A DNA stretch of 64,000 nucleotides from Anisakis pegreffii (lineage: Eukaryota; Nematoda; Chromadorea; Rhabditida; Anisakidae): contig JAPYMA010000400.1 in NCBI GenBank assembly GCA_035041965.1, positions 1 through 64,000 of the forward strand, written 5' to 3'. This document shows positions 49,367 to 62,000 of the stretch, one piece after another. Both the position numbers and the translations under genes were made by a program. The notes under the pieces were generated by a model. It was not told the origin of the DNA and made no database searches. It saw only the letters and a list, made by a program, of their open reading frames with translations. How positions within the stretch are numbered: the first letter of the stretch is position 1; the number at the start of each line of letters is the position of its first letter.

Positions 49367-52300
49367 ATGTCATTTCACAAAAGTGTCATTCGCTCGAATG
49401 CAAAATATGCATTCGTCGTTCTCTTGGTGCTTTTTTGCTTGTTGGTTTACAGTAGCTTATGGATGTCAATATTGTCGACTGACATTTTGAATTCACTTCA
49501 AAAGGTGTTCCTCAATGGTACTGTGGAATCACAGGCGTTCTCTTCCAATGATGGTTAGTCACTTGTTCGAGAGAAAAATTCCGAATGCCTGAACTATACG
49601 CTATCGTAGTGATTCTGATAAAATCAAGGGATCCTTTCCCGACTAGACTTTCGAGTGTGGTTCTTAATAATGGGTGGGGAAGTAATGTGACTTTGAGCCG
49701 TCAAAAATATTCATGTATGCCTTCGCAACAGTTCGTTGTGATGAATAATTTAGTTGTTTATTGATTCATGTATTACTTCATTCGTATAATTATATCAGCA
49801 GTTAGAACTCATTGAGAGTTTGTACCTCTGTGTTATTACCAATATTACAAAGATCACATTCTACGTTTGTTGGCACCAGTCTTTCCAGACAGCCAACAAT
49901 ATTAGCATTGGGAATCATCCATCTTCATGAAACTCTGACTTCGATGATTGGTTTGGTGAGTGTAAACGTATAGGGCTACTCTTTCGTATTTCCCTCTGAT
50001 CGTAAGCAATTCTCACCCAGTTTCGTCAAGCACAGTAGTTGTATTTTGTTCGAAAACGTGCAATGATTTCTGGGCAGACGTGCTCAAAGTGAACTGGAAA
50101 ATAAGCTTCACTTGATCGATTTAGCACGCGTCCAGTGACTGCTCAGAGTGGCTGTTTGAAATCACCGACGGTGATAAACCAGTAATCTGTAGGGATCAAT
50201 AATAAACAACGATTTTGATCAATATAACCGCATAGGTGCATAGTGATCGGCTTATGGAATATTCTAAAAGTAATGAAAGCCAGATGAAATGAAAGTTTCT
50301 TTGCACAACTGAACACGGATGAATAGCAATCCAGTGAACAATCGTAATGACGATCGTAAAGCATTCTGCCAATCATGCACAGTACCCGAACATTTTGCAT
50401 GAAGACGTTTTGTCTGAAGACAGTTTGTCTATTAGGCAAAATATCCATTAAAACACGCCCGTTAGGCAATGTGTCTTTGGACAAACTGTCGTTAGGCAAA
50501 ACTTTTAAGGCAAATTTTCTGGTCACGGTCGTGCACAGCAGACCAACTGTCCAGTGCCCCAATAATAATAATGATACAGAAGTGGTCCCGATAAGTACTA
50601 TCCATTGCAAAATATTTGAATCATTTTTCGAGCTCTTCCGAATGACAACAATTTGCTCTCATTGAGAGAACAATATTCAGTTCGACTTCCATCAGTAGCT
50701 GCTAACCATATCTAAACCGGTAAATCATTTAAATACATGCATACCTTCCGACAGATCCATTTTCATGTTTAACATGCATCACGTTGAGCTATGAAAAAGA
50801 TAAATAGGATTTGAGGAATATCTGATGTTTCCTGGAGCATTTGTCAGCTGCACTTCATCATTACATAAAACCCGAATTGAAAACTTTTTGCTTTTCTAGA
50901 CCATTTTAGTTTCAGTTGGTTGCCGATTACCTCAACTGGATCCTTGGGACCCAATTATGATGCAGTATGTTGACAAAACATTCAGTCTAGAACCAAATGG
51001 CTGTGTGGTCAAGCAAAAATCGGTTTATACAGAACTGATCAATGGAACCTTGAGGAGTGTCGTTAACGAGACGGGAAGTAGGTCAAATTTTGCTTTTGAT
51101 AACGAGGCCTCGTACAATGTATCTCTGAACAACACTGTTTCGATATAAGACTTTTCTTTCTGTTGTCAAAACTTCTTACGGATTTACTTTCGTACAATTC
51201 TCGAAGCATCATGATGGGATAAGTGAGTGCTGAGAATGATCTCCTCTAAAGCATGCGAATCTCGTGCTTCACATCACTGTTACTATGACTTTGCAGCGCC
51301 TTTCATGCAATGCCCCGAGGTGACATGAGCAAAAATCCAGCTCTTCCAACAATTAGTCTGACTTTCATCCTACAATCTAGTGAATGTCATATGCAGAGCC
51401 TTTCAAAATCTGCTAAAAAATTCAAAGATAAGCGTCACAAATGCGATCTCTTGCTGTATGAAGACGACTTTTGTGTGCATAAGAATGAAGAGAGGATAAA
51501 TCTAACGTTAAAAGAGGCCTTTGCTTGATAGAGTGGTCTGGCTGGATAGTCAGTCCCACACGTGGAATGCATCATAGACTAACTTGGAAAATTTTGAAAT
51601 GTTGACATCAAATCTCTAAAATGACGTTACATGCACATTCATTATGTTGGAAGATGTGACCGTGACAGAGAATTGAGAAGAAAGTGACTCATTCGAAGGA
51701 GAAACGGATGAAAGTTTCATAGCAGTTTCATCCTCCCAATAAACATATTGTTGAAAAATTTGGCGAATGACAAGACACAATAAAAATTAATAGTGCAAAA
51801 GATGAAAGTGATGTGTTGCAAACGATCGAAATCATTGAACGATATTAAAAGTTTATTGCTGAAGCAAACGCCAATGCGAGTAAGGGAGACATTACATGAA
51901 CAAAGCTCAGAACAGTACTTCAAGTGGATCGAATTATGTGAACGCAGCTTAGAATCGACCGATTTTTCGTCTTTATTTCGCTGTAAAGTACTTTAAGTTT
52001 ATCTGCTCAATGTTGAGAGTATGACGAAACTGCACTCTTGTCGACATGCTCCCCAAACTCTCAAAACGAGCAAAAAATTTTCTAAGTCCGAAAGGGAACT
52101 ACTTATTCATCACACATAGCTGGAAGTATTCGGTAAATCTGCTAAAGAGGAGGGATGTGCAATTAAGTTTGAGCAAATCTTATCACTTTAATTCTTGTGC
52201 AACAACCAGATATCTTCATGAAGTGATCCTGTTAACTTCGAAGAGCACAAGATGATATTAAGTTAAAGGAAATGCGATGAGGCTGCATCTACTAAAAGCA

Positions 52301-55300
52301 GACTTATTTTCACTGATTAACAGTACGATTGTGAGATCGTTCCATTGAATGAAAAAGTTTCAGAATCAGTTGAATGCAACTACAGATGCATCATTTCGGA
52401 TCTGGAAGAGCACGTGGTCCACGAGAACTGGCAACCAATCGAGCGCAATAAGTCGTATTATGTGGGATGCGATTTCGTCGAAACGCAATGTTTCATTGAA
52501 AAAAAGCATGTATACAGTAACTTGCATATTCAGGTGAGTTCATTTGAATCGTTCTTACGATGATCTGCTTATTATGAAAACATTGACTACGTTCTGACTG
52601 GATATGATCAAATTTAATGAATCCGATTACGATTATCTGTTGTCTGCTCACATCACAAATTTTCGTTCCCTGATTCCGTCAGAACCCTCCATCAGCTCGA
52701 CGTAACTGTGATACTATCCACCAACACCACCGATTATGCAGGATGCATGTAAAGCCGCTAGTGATCAATTTCATCGCGATTGATCAGAACCTTTGCTCCA
52801 TGTTGCCACTATAACCCATCGAAGTATTGATTATTCTGATCATTTGTAAACGTCTGTAAAATAACCGTTTGACCATTCAGGTGGTACGTCCGCAGGGAGT
52901 GGAATTCGTGGAAGAAGGACCCAAGAATCCCAGTGTGCTAATGTTCATATTTGACTCAACCTCATCATCAACAGGTTTCAGAGCGTTGATACAAACACAA
53001 CAAGTACGAAATGTTCATTCTTTTGGAATTTTTCTCCGCTATTCGAATCGGAGCGGCTAGGAAAGCATGTCTCAATGAGTTTTTTTTATAGGTATTGCGA
53101 CAATATTTTGATGCCATTTCGTTGTATCATAACAACAAAGTTGGCATAAACAGTCGTCCAAATGCGTTCGGAATGTTTGCAGGTACTCCATCGATTTCGT
53201 TGACTGATCATTTATCGGAATTTTACTGATAATCAACGACAAATGTGAACATTTATTTAGTAAGAAGTCACGATTCAAGGACCTTCACATCTACGGGTGT
53301 TATTAGTACGATAGATTTTGAAAGCCTTCAATCGTTGAATGCAATCGGTTCCCTTCATCACTCCAGTTGTTCAGTTCCGAACCTCACTCAACACTCACCA
53401 CCAATGTTTTCAAAGCGGGAAATTTTATGGTTTTACTTGTACAAGCAGGCTCCGATGATTGTGAGTGAACTGCAGAAAGCGTTTTGTTCGTGCAGACCTG
53501 TAGTATCCAGCAATGGACCACATCTGCACGTTCGTTTATTACCGGATGTGGTCTACCTATGAAAGATAAATCTGATAATCTTTCTTGCAAGTGATGACTA
53601 AAATGAATGCATTCATCTGCAGGTCGTCGTCAGAGCCATATCAAAGTTGGTAAATTTTTTGAAGTCACAAAACCACCAGAGATGTCTGATCCTTGCCAGG
53701 TTAGTGAATAAAAGCACTTGGAATGAATCTCATCTGCGTGAAATAATCATAATTTAAGACGCCACTTATCAGAAATGAAACAGTTTTATACGATTTTGTT
53801 GATCAAAACTATGCGACTATTTGGAATGAAGACTATTGGCCAGCGTTCACCTACGGTGGATGCCAGGGTTTCGTTCACGTTCCAACCAATCATTGGGCAC
53901 GGTTCGTCTTCATTATTTTCTTCATTATTCGCTGCCATTATAAATGAGTATTAGAGAGGGTTTGAAATTCATCGCAGATACTCAACATATTGCTGAAATG
54001 GATTTATGAGATTTTGTTAAAGCTCATTTAACACCGATGCTTTATTGTGGAAGTGGATTTCACGCTGAACTGAGAGTTTCAATAATTCACATGCACATGA
54101 GTTGAACGGGCAAGGAAAGGTGACGAACTTACTTCTGCCTTTCGGGACGAGTTACATATCATCTTGTGAGTTCCAAAGAAATGTTGATCGCAAAGAAAGT
54201 TCTAAGGCCATTGAATCTCGGTGGGGAGAGGAACGACGTGTTCGAGACTTGTGTTCACGCTGATCAGTGTGCGACGATGATCACGCAACAGATGAATTAC
54301 ACATCGATGTTCATGGAGGAATATGATGGAATTGCAAAATTCAGTGTGCTCTGGCATTGCCTTAATCATGACTCCCTCAACAATCTGTATTCTCACGACA
54401 AGGTTTGTTTAGTGACTTGGTCATTTCTGATGTTTGATTCTTCGAAATCATTTTTGATATTTGTCTCTTCGAAATTATGTTCTTCTGAAAACTTTTCAGA
54501 TCCCATTATTGTTACATGAGTGAGCATGTTGAATTTGTGGCGCATAACAAAATCTTGAATTATTGTTTTGTTTAGCGCTTTCGCTATCAGAGACAAATTG
54601 AGTCTTAATCAAAGATTGTGGAAGAAGTTCTGAATTAGTTTCATCTTGCAGTTGTTCGCTGATTTCTTTCGTCGTTTTCAAGCGTCACTTCAGAACAGTT
54701 TTATATTCTTGATGGCTGATCACGGACTCCGGGTCGGCCCTCAAACAAACCATGAAACTGGACGATTTGAGGACGACAATCCAATGCTTATGGTTACTTA
54801 TTGGTCACATTCAACAGTTCTGGCAATGCTTCACGATTCATAACGGAAAAGATTTTCACGTTTCATGACATCGGACGGTGTTGTTGAGAGAGATCACGTT
54901 ATCACGTTACGACCGTTTCAGTGTTCTATGGTGATAGGTTCAGAAAACTCATATCACTGTTACTGACACAAGCAACGACCAATTCACTGAATGCATCAGT
55001 TCAGATATCAGTACCGAAGTTTTTACGTGGCAATGATCAGCTGATAACGAACCTTCGTAAGAACGCTCGTCGACATACATCAAACTATGATGTCTACGCA
55101 ACTCTTGTTGACATCGCAAAAGTTGGTAAACAAAATGGTTACAAGAACTGGGATTATCATGATTTCAGGTCATTTATATGGTCAGCTGGAGTTTTTCAGT
55201 TGAACATTTACGGTTTTATTACAGTTTGGAAAATCATGGAATACAAATGATTGAATATCCTGCATACGATCTGATTGAAAGTAGAATTTTAGAGACGATT

Positions 55301-56321
55301 TTGGCGAGACGAGGGGTGCGCGTGCAATGAGTTTGTTCAGACCAATCACCTCTGATAGGTTATTTTCAAGTTGTTAGTTGCAGAGCTATGTGCATGTCTT
55401 GCTCGGATGCCTGCATTTCAGCGTGTTATCTATCTGATCGCATCTTCTCATTCATGCGGAAAATGATCAACGTTAAGGTGAAAATTGAGACCGGTAATGC
55501 TAATCGCGTTGCGTTTAGGACATGTGAAGAGATGGAGATCGATGAAACGTATTGTTTGTGCTACACGTGGGAGGAAGTTTCTGTGAATGAGCGTCGTGCT
55601 GAAGTGGCCGGTCGTGCTGTTGTCGATAATGTGAACGAATTTTTGGTATCGCAAAATATCTCGCATATCTGCGCAACACTCAAATTCGAAAAGGTACTGT
55701 AACTGTCGATTGTCATCGTCACTGATGTGAAAACGAAATTTTGCTTCATCCAAGTCATTCCGCAAAGCAAAAAGATCAACTCATTTGAATGGTCAGTGAG
55801 CAGTATTTCCGTTCTTCAGATGCAGCTGACTCCAACCTTTCACCAACTCACATCGTAACTGAACCGTCGTTCTCTACGTGAAATACTAAATTTTTAGGTA
55901 ACTTACATTGAAACGCACACGAGAAAAGATCTTGCAACTGTTGTTGTATTGGCTACACCTTCTCATGGTCTCTATCAAGCAAGCGTAGGCTTCGAAAATG
56001 GTCACGCAATCGTCACATCTCAGGTTCCAATGGCAAATTTCTTCAGTGTCACTAAAAGTTAATTTTTGATCCATCATTCACCATCTGTTTAAGGTGGAAC
56101 GGAAAGATAAGTACGATAAACAGGGTGATTGTGCAATGGATCCTGCTACAAGACCGTTGTGTTTCTGTTTGGTTACGACTAGCACGAGCAGTACGGTGCC
56201 GTCCACGACTGCACCCATTACGAAGTCTTCTTCAACAACAATGAATGAAAGTGTCGAATTCAGCTTCGACAAAAGTGCCAACAAAACTCTGAAAATAATA
56301 ACGAATACGACGAAATTTTGA
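49367..56321 (+). CDS. DUF229 family protein (alkaline-phosphatase/sulfatase-like fold)
   Basis: Well-supported exons: 49367-49553, 50916-51077, 52324-52533, 52881-53003, 53092-53182, 53623-53699, 53759-53901, 54207-54402, 54652-54792, 55005-55168, 55293-55358, 55519-55693, 55898-56023 and 56094-56321, all in phase. One or more small exons between 51297 and about 51890 are unresolved. The N-terminus is a type II anchor (YAFVVLLVLFCLLVYSSLW), so the domain would be luminal or extracellular. DUF229 landmarks in order: CRLPQLDPWDP, SVLMFIFDSTSSS at the expected nucleophile/metal site, YHNNKVGINSRPNAFGMF, YGGCQGFVHVPTNHW, RPLNLGGERNDVFETC, LWHCLNHDSLNNL, FIFLMADHGLR with the metal-binding Asp-His, LRKNARRHTSNYDVYATLVD, SLFRPITSDRTCEEM and DETYCLC. 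A Thr/Ser-rich tail follows. Substrate unknown. Confidence 0.88.
50382..50534. mobile_element. TTAGGC-rich MITE-like element, copy 2 (inverted)
   Basis: Related to 16664-16826 in reverse orientation: it starts GTACCCGAACATTTTGCA and ends GGTCACGGTCGTG, and contains three TTAGGC hexamers. It lies in intron 1 of the DUF229 gene. Confidence 0.7.
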
Positions 56322-59033
56322 GTCTGATTGGATAGCGTTTCAATGGAATAGGCAGTTTTTAAATTGTAACTTAGACATTATGATGTTGCTGCTGTCCAAC
56401 AAATCTTGTTATTCAACCATATTGCCCAATATAAGTGATTTTCCTGCTAGTGCTCGGTTGATGATATCTTCCGATAAAAATGATTTTCATGGTACTTTCA
56501 AGCAATTCAATTGTGAATCTATGTTCAAGTCGTCTCAGAACTTTAAGCGATCTTGATTTGCATCAGATTGAAAACCATCTCCGAAATAGTGATTGTATGG
56601 GATTGCGAGATCCCAACTTCGGAAACTCGATCCAAATCCCGAGGTTCGTTTTGAAGGATCCTAGGATTTCATGTAGTTACTCCTGGCCTATGGTGGGTCA
56701 GGAGTGGCTGGGTTGATTCTCTAAAGGGAACGTTCAAAGAAACAACAATATGACAATGAAAGGAAAGAAAATAATGAAGATCACTTTCCTTTCCGCTATA
56801 CGATCGATTACTTTGTCTACTTGACAACGACGTATCGCTCCAATAATAATGACGATTGAACCAATCTTGACCAGTGACTCCAATCGATGTATGCCACTCG
56901 GTCCACTAACCACGACAAACTCTTTTAAATCCTTTTGTGACAATTCTTTCCAGCCTCAATCCTTTCTTGCAACAACAATCCGAACGTCACTACTTCCAAC
57001 AATAGTTCTACTCAACAATAATCTGAATTCTCCACCTCAACCAATAACTCTAGATTAACTGCCATTATCACTCGATATATTCAGTCCAACTATTTGGCCA
57101 CTTAATCTTTAACAATTCCTCGCTCGATAACAACTATTACTCGACAATAACACTTTACAATAATCAATCACTCCAGTACTTTTGTCACACATCAACCAAC
57201 AATAAAACAATTAAAATTGTCCATTTAAATAGATAATCCATAGGTAAATTCATCGCACAATAAAAGAAATCGTCATATAACATAACAAATCTTCCTCTTT
57301 CGCGATATCAGTCGTGACATTTCAGGATTTGAGAAAATGTGGCATTTTAGATAAATCTGATGATATATTCATCTTGAATCACACACCAGTCATTCCCACT
57401 TTAGTCATATTCAATGATATTTGTCATTTAATAAGTGTAGCACCACCTCACATCAGCTTTCATTTTTCAGAGCAATAAGCAAAAAATTTGTAATCTCATC
57501 ACTCTCGCTTTGTCTTCACTGTGGCCTTGCCTTCTGTCTGTAATCGTTTTTCAATTCAGGGTTTTGCCAACATTACCACCAATGAATAAATAAGCTTATT
57601 CAAATAAGTGCTTCTTTCACCGAACAACTGGATGGTGTTTCCGAACTTTTTGGAATGGAACAATCTATATGGTGGTTTGTTGAGAAATCCTTCTCTGATG
57701 AGGTTCTTGGTTCATTCACTTACAAACAATCTGGAATGTGACAATTCGGCGTCAATCATTTTGATACATGAACACTTTGTTGTATTCATTGTTGGACGCA
57801 GCGATGATGGAACCTGAACACATTTATAATATGAGAAGTTTGGTTTGATTGTTTGGTTGGGATTATTCGAATAGACTGGCGTCATATACTCTACATACAC
57901 TGCAGATTGACTTACGCAATTTTTCGAAATAACACAACAAATTCGTTGATAACGGATGTATGTAAAATGATCGATTCAATTTGAGGTGATAAAAACATGG
58001 CATCGTTCAGGTGAAAATCGCTCGTCTAATAGCAAATAAGTCACGGATAATTGAGATGCTCAAATATGGTTACAGTTAGCATAGAACATTAGAATATCAG
58101 TTATGCATAACTTCACTGTTGATGATCGTTTGCAATCGTCGTTAACAAACTAGCGACCGCGTTGAAGTCAATAATAATCAACGAAATGTACGTTGCCGAT
58201 GGATATGGCTGCTTTTGGGAGAAGAAAGCATCCGACCGTTTCAAATTTGAATGGTTATCCACACTCACGGCTTTACTGATTGTGAGTGCATCGAAATCCT
58301 CCAGCCATGAATGACTGTAGTGTGATGCGGGGATCGAGGAATATCGAGGTCCCCGTGCCCGCTCACATCGCGACGTTTTCCAGTCGCGGACAGTTCCGGG
58401 GTATTCCTCGCCCTCAGTTTTCCTCGTCCCTGACTTTTTCCCGTCCAGCACCACATTAAATGATTGTATAGCATTAGAATGGGGTGATTAAACTTCTGAA
58501 CTGTAGATATGTATGTCACTGTCTAATATTCTCGTATTTTGAGAATGATACTCCGAATTCTCATATCACAGCTTATTCATTGCGCACGAGTCTGACAAAC
58601 GCCCCATCCTCCTGCTCCACACAAAATCGCAACGATTCATTCGACCAGTTTTAAAAACATGTTCGACAGAATTTAGAGTATACATACGTTTGTGGTTGAA
58701 AGTAGCGGGAAAGAGGATGTTTCGAAATCCGTCCATGTGAACCGTTGGCCCACCAACGATGTTCATAGCCGCTTGGGTGCAGTTTTGCAAGCAACCTTTC
58801 CAACTTCGGAACTACCAACTCGATCTATCGCTAGAAAGATGATTTCCACCCTACAGAAGCAGCGTTTTTGAAAATTTTATCGCATTTTTAGTGTTCAGTT
58901 CCATTCTATGAATTTATGCTCGCTCATTTTAAAAATTAGCATTTAGATAATGTACACTGCGACAATGTCGTGTTTTGAAACGTGTTCAGTCAAGCTCGTA
59001 TTTCTCATGTGAACCATTCTGGTCAAGATGAAT
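56322..59033. other. Intergenic, no gene seen
   Basis: AT-rich, with a GC-rich island at about 58318-58450 (TCGAGGTCCCCGTGCCCG, CGCGACGTTTTCCAGTCGCG) like those at 33440 and 45600. No exon with splice support. Confidence 0.4.
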
Positions 59034-59046
59034 TGTTTGTTTTCAG
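59034..59046 (+). promoter_or_regulatory. Spliced-leader or intron acceptor flush with the PARP ATG
   Basis: TTGTTTTCAG is followed immediately by ATG, leaving no 5' UTR if trans-spliced here. Confidence 0.55.
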
Positions 59047-62000
59047 ATGGCTGAAGCTGCATCGGAAACCAAGAAACCACATAGTGACTTGCCGTATGCT
59101 GCCGAATATGCAAAAAGTGGACGAGCAAGTTGTAAAGGATGTAAAGAACCAATTGCTATGGTTTGTTTTTAATTCAGGTGTTAACATCGTAAGGTATTTT
59201 TCTGTTTCGCTTGATTCACAGTCTTGACAAATTTATTCTCTTGAGTTATAAATATTGAACAATTCGAAGTCTTTCCGAGCCCTTTCATTTCTTATTTATC
59301 GCCTTAATTTTAATTAGTCGTTGTATTTGTAGGACGATAGTGTAATTTATTTGAAGATTGGTGAGGAAGTTAATCTTGCATTTCAAATGTGCATTTTTTT
59401 GCAGAAAGCTTTACGCATGTCAGCTCGGCAGCCAAGTCGTTTCTTTGATGGTCTGCAAGATAACTGGTGAGCTAAATCAGTTTAAGCAAGTGAATTTATG
59501 CAGTTTGCATTCCCATTTACTTTCATTGATTGCTACGGATTGCCCACCTGAAAAGATGATCGTGAAATATTGAATTTAGGTTCCATTTTCGATGTTTTTG
59601 GAATCGATTGAAGCGTAACGATATCAATGAGGCGTCGATACGAGGAATGGAACTGTTGAAGTGGGAAGACCAGGAGAAAATCCGCGAGAAGATTGCTGAT
59701 AATAAATGTGATCACGTTTTATTTCTTATTCTATTTGTGTGAGGAACGCGTTTACTTGAGAAAAAAATACTCTTTTCGAATTCTTCTATAGACGACTGCC
59801 TTTTTTGAAATTAATTAATGGATGTAGGTCATGATAAGGTTTTTTATAAGTCACTCAAAAGACGAATATTATAACAATCGTAAACGAACGAAACAAATGA
59901 ATGAAATAAATTCACAACTAAAGAAAAATAGATAAATTTTAGCTGGAGTTGGAGTACGACCTGAAGTGAGTACGTCCATCAAAGGAGAGTATGCGAGATC
60001 GAGTCGAGGCAAGTGCGCAGACTGTAAGGAAATCATCGAACAGGTTCTCATTCTTCCAAGATTTCTTTCTTACTGAAAATCTCCCATCAGCTCAAACAAA
60101 ATAACTGATAAGACAGAGGCGTTTAGGAATGTGAGCTGAATTCAGAAAACTAATAAATTGGAAAAAAAAGGTTTTATGTTTTCACGATGCTTTTCGAACG
60201 AAACAAAAGCCTCATTGTGTGGACAATAACGAAGACACTATCAACAGCGAAATCAAACGAGGGAACTGAATGAATCACTTTCGAGAGTGCATACTCATTG
60301 TTAAGTGTGACATTTGTAGATCATCTTCCTAGAACGGCGATCATTTTGATCATATTGAGGCAGATCAAACGCTGATGTATGGTCATTTTGATCAGTTGCT
60401 CATTACACGTTAATGCGTTGATCAAATTGCACTGAACAACCGGCCTGTTCTGCAGAAGAATTACGGAATCTTGGATTAATTCCACGGATTTCGATCATTT
60501 TTGAATTGAAAAATTGCACGAAAACATGAAAGCAATCATACAGTACGAATACTAATTGCGAGTATAAATGCTTGAACGATAGTGAAATAATGTTCAACAA
60601 TCATGAAACAAGCATCGAATTCAAATTCGAGTATTCAGGATACGTTCAAGCTGATCATGAAGTCATCGTCGTATCATGTGAATTGCTTCAAGAGTGCGCA
60701 TGCTTCTTTGGTTCCAGATGCTGAAAGGTTCGTCATTCGAGATCGTTACGAGTCAGATGAAGAAGTTAAAGTCTCAATTGATAATGAATTTGAGTAACTG
60801 AATCGTTCAGTCGAATGAATTTAGTTCTATAAAGGAGCAAACAAACAAAAAACATTCATCAGACGTACATTCTTTACAGTTCTATTTAGTTGAATCCGAA
60901 AAATTTATGTTGTACTGTTTCCAGTATTGTTGGCTTTGAAGATGCGAATGATGAGGACAAAAAATTGTTGATAGCTCTATTTGGTTCGAAAGCAGAGTGC
61001 GTTGTTCCATCTTCTCTTATTTTTTTTGGTCGTAATAATTCACCGTCAAAACATCCTCCATAAATACAATAAATAAAAACGCAAGGCCAGTTGGGTAACC
61101 CATATATTACAGTACACAGCTATCTATCGACAACTAAAGAGCGAATGTTAGGTTCCTGGTGATAGTTACAGTAAATAATATGTTTATTGCATTTATCTGA
61201 TAAAGGGCATATTCCATGAATTATTTTCGTTATCAGTTAATCATCTTATTAAGTTAATCATCTTAATAAAGGGCATAAGTTGATCATATTCGAACGTTTT
61301 CGTTATCTCTTCAGTTCGGAAGTGTTTCGTGATCGTTTTTGCTTTAACCTCTTGTACAGTTTCGTGTTGAAGGAAAAAACGAAAAGCTGACGCTGCATCA
61401 AAAGATGAAATCAAAGCGAAGAAGGTGAAAAGTGATGAGACATCTGAAGCACGCAAATTGAAGCAGCAATTAAAGGTTCACTTTGTAAATGAATTCATAT
61501 TGATGAAGGAAGAATCATTCGATGTGATGGTGGTTTTTATTCAGTAAGATGTGTGTATTTATTGGGTCTTTCAGAAACAAGCCGATACGATGTGGAAAGT
61601 ACGTGAGGTGTTCAGTAGATGCCTATCAAAAGCTCAGATGCAGCATATTCTGCAAGTCAACAAACAGACACTACCCGAACATGGTGGAGAAGCCAAGGTT
61701 TTTTCTCATCTTTTCGGATGAAATTCTTGTTACGTTATTGTAACCTTCATAAAAATTTCTGGTGCAACGCCTGACGAGGTTCCATAAATTCGTGACATGT
61801 TGACCAATGATGCGAAGTAGGCTTGCCCTCGTTGCTTTCATGAAGTTCAGCTGTTATGAAGCAAAAAATAAATTTCATTAGTCAAATTTCCCGTAAAAAG
61901 TTGCAGTTTTATTGAATTTCAGTTGTTGGATCGACTTGTGGATTGCGCAGTATTTGGATCTCCAGTTAAGTGTGAACGCTGCAAAGACGGTCAACTCGTT

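Noticed and set aside
53245..53562. 105-codon plus-strand open frame
   Set aside because: It lies in a DUF229 intron, lacks family motifs, and the flanking exons join in phase without it.
55448..55779. Minus-strand open frames of 72-105 codons
   Set aside because: They are antisense shadows of two well-supported DUF229 exons.
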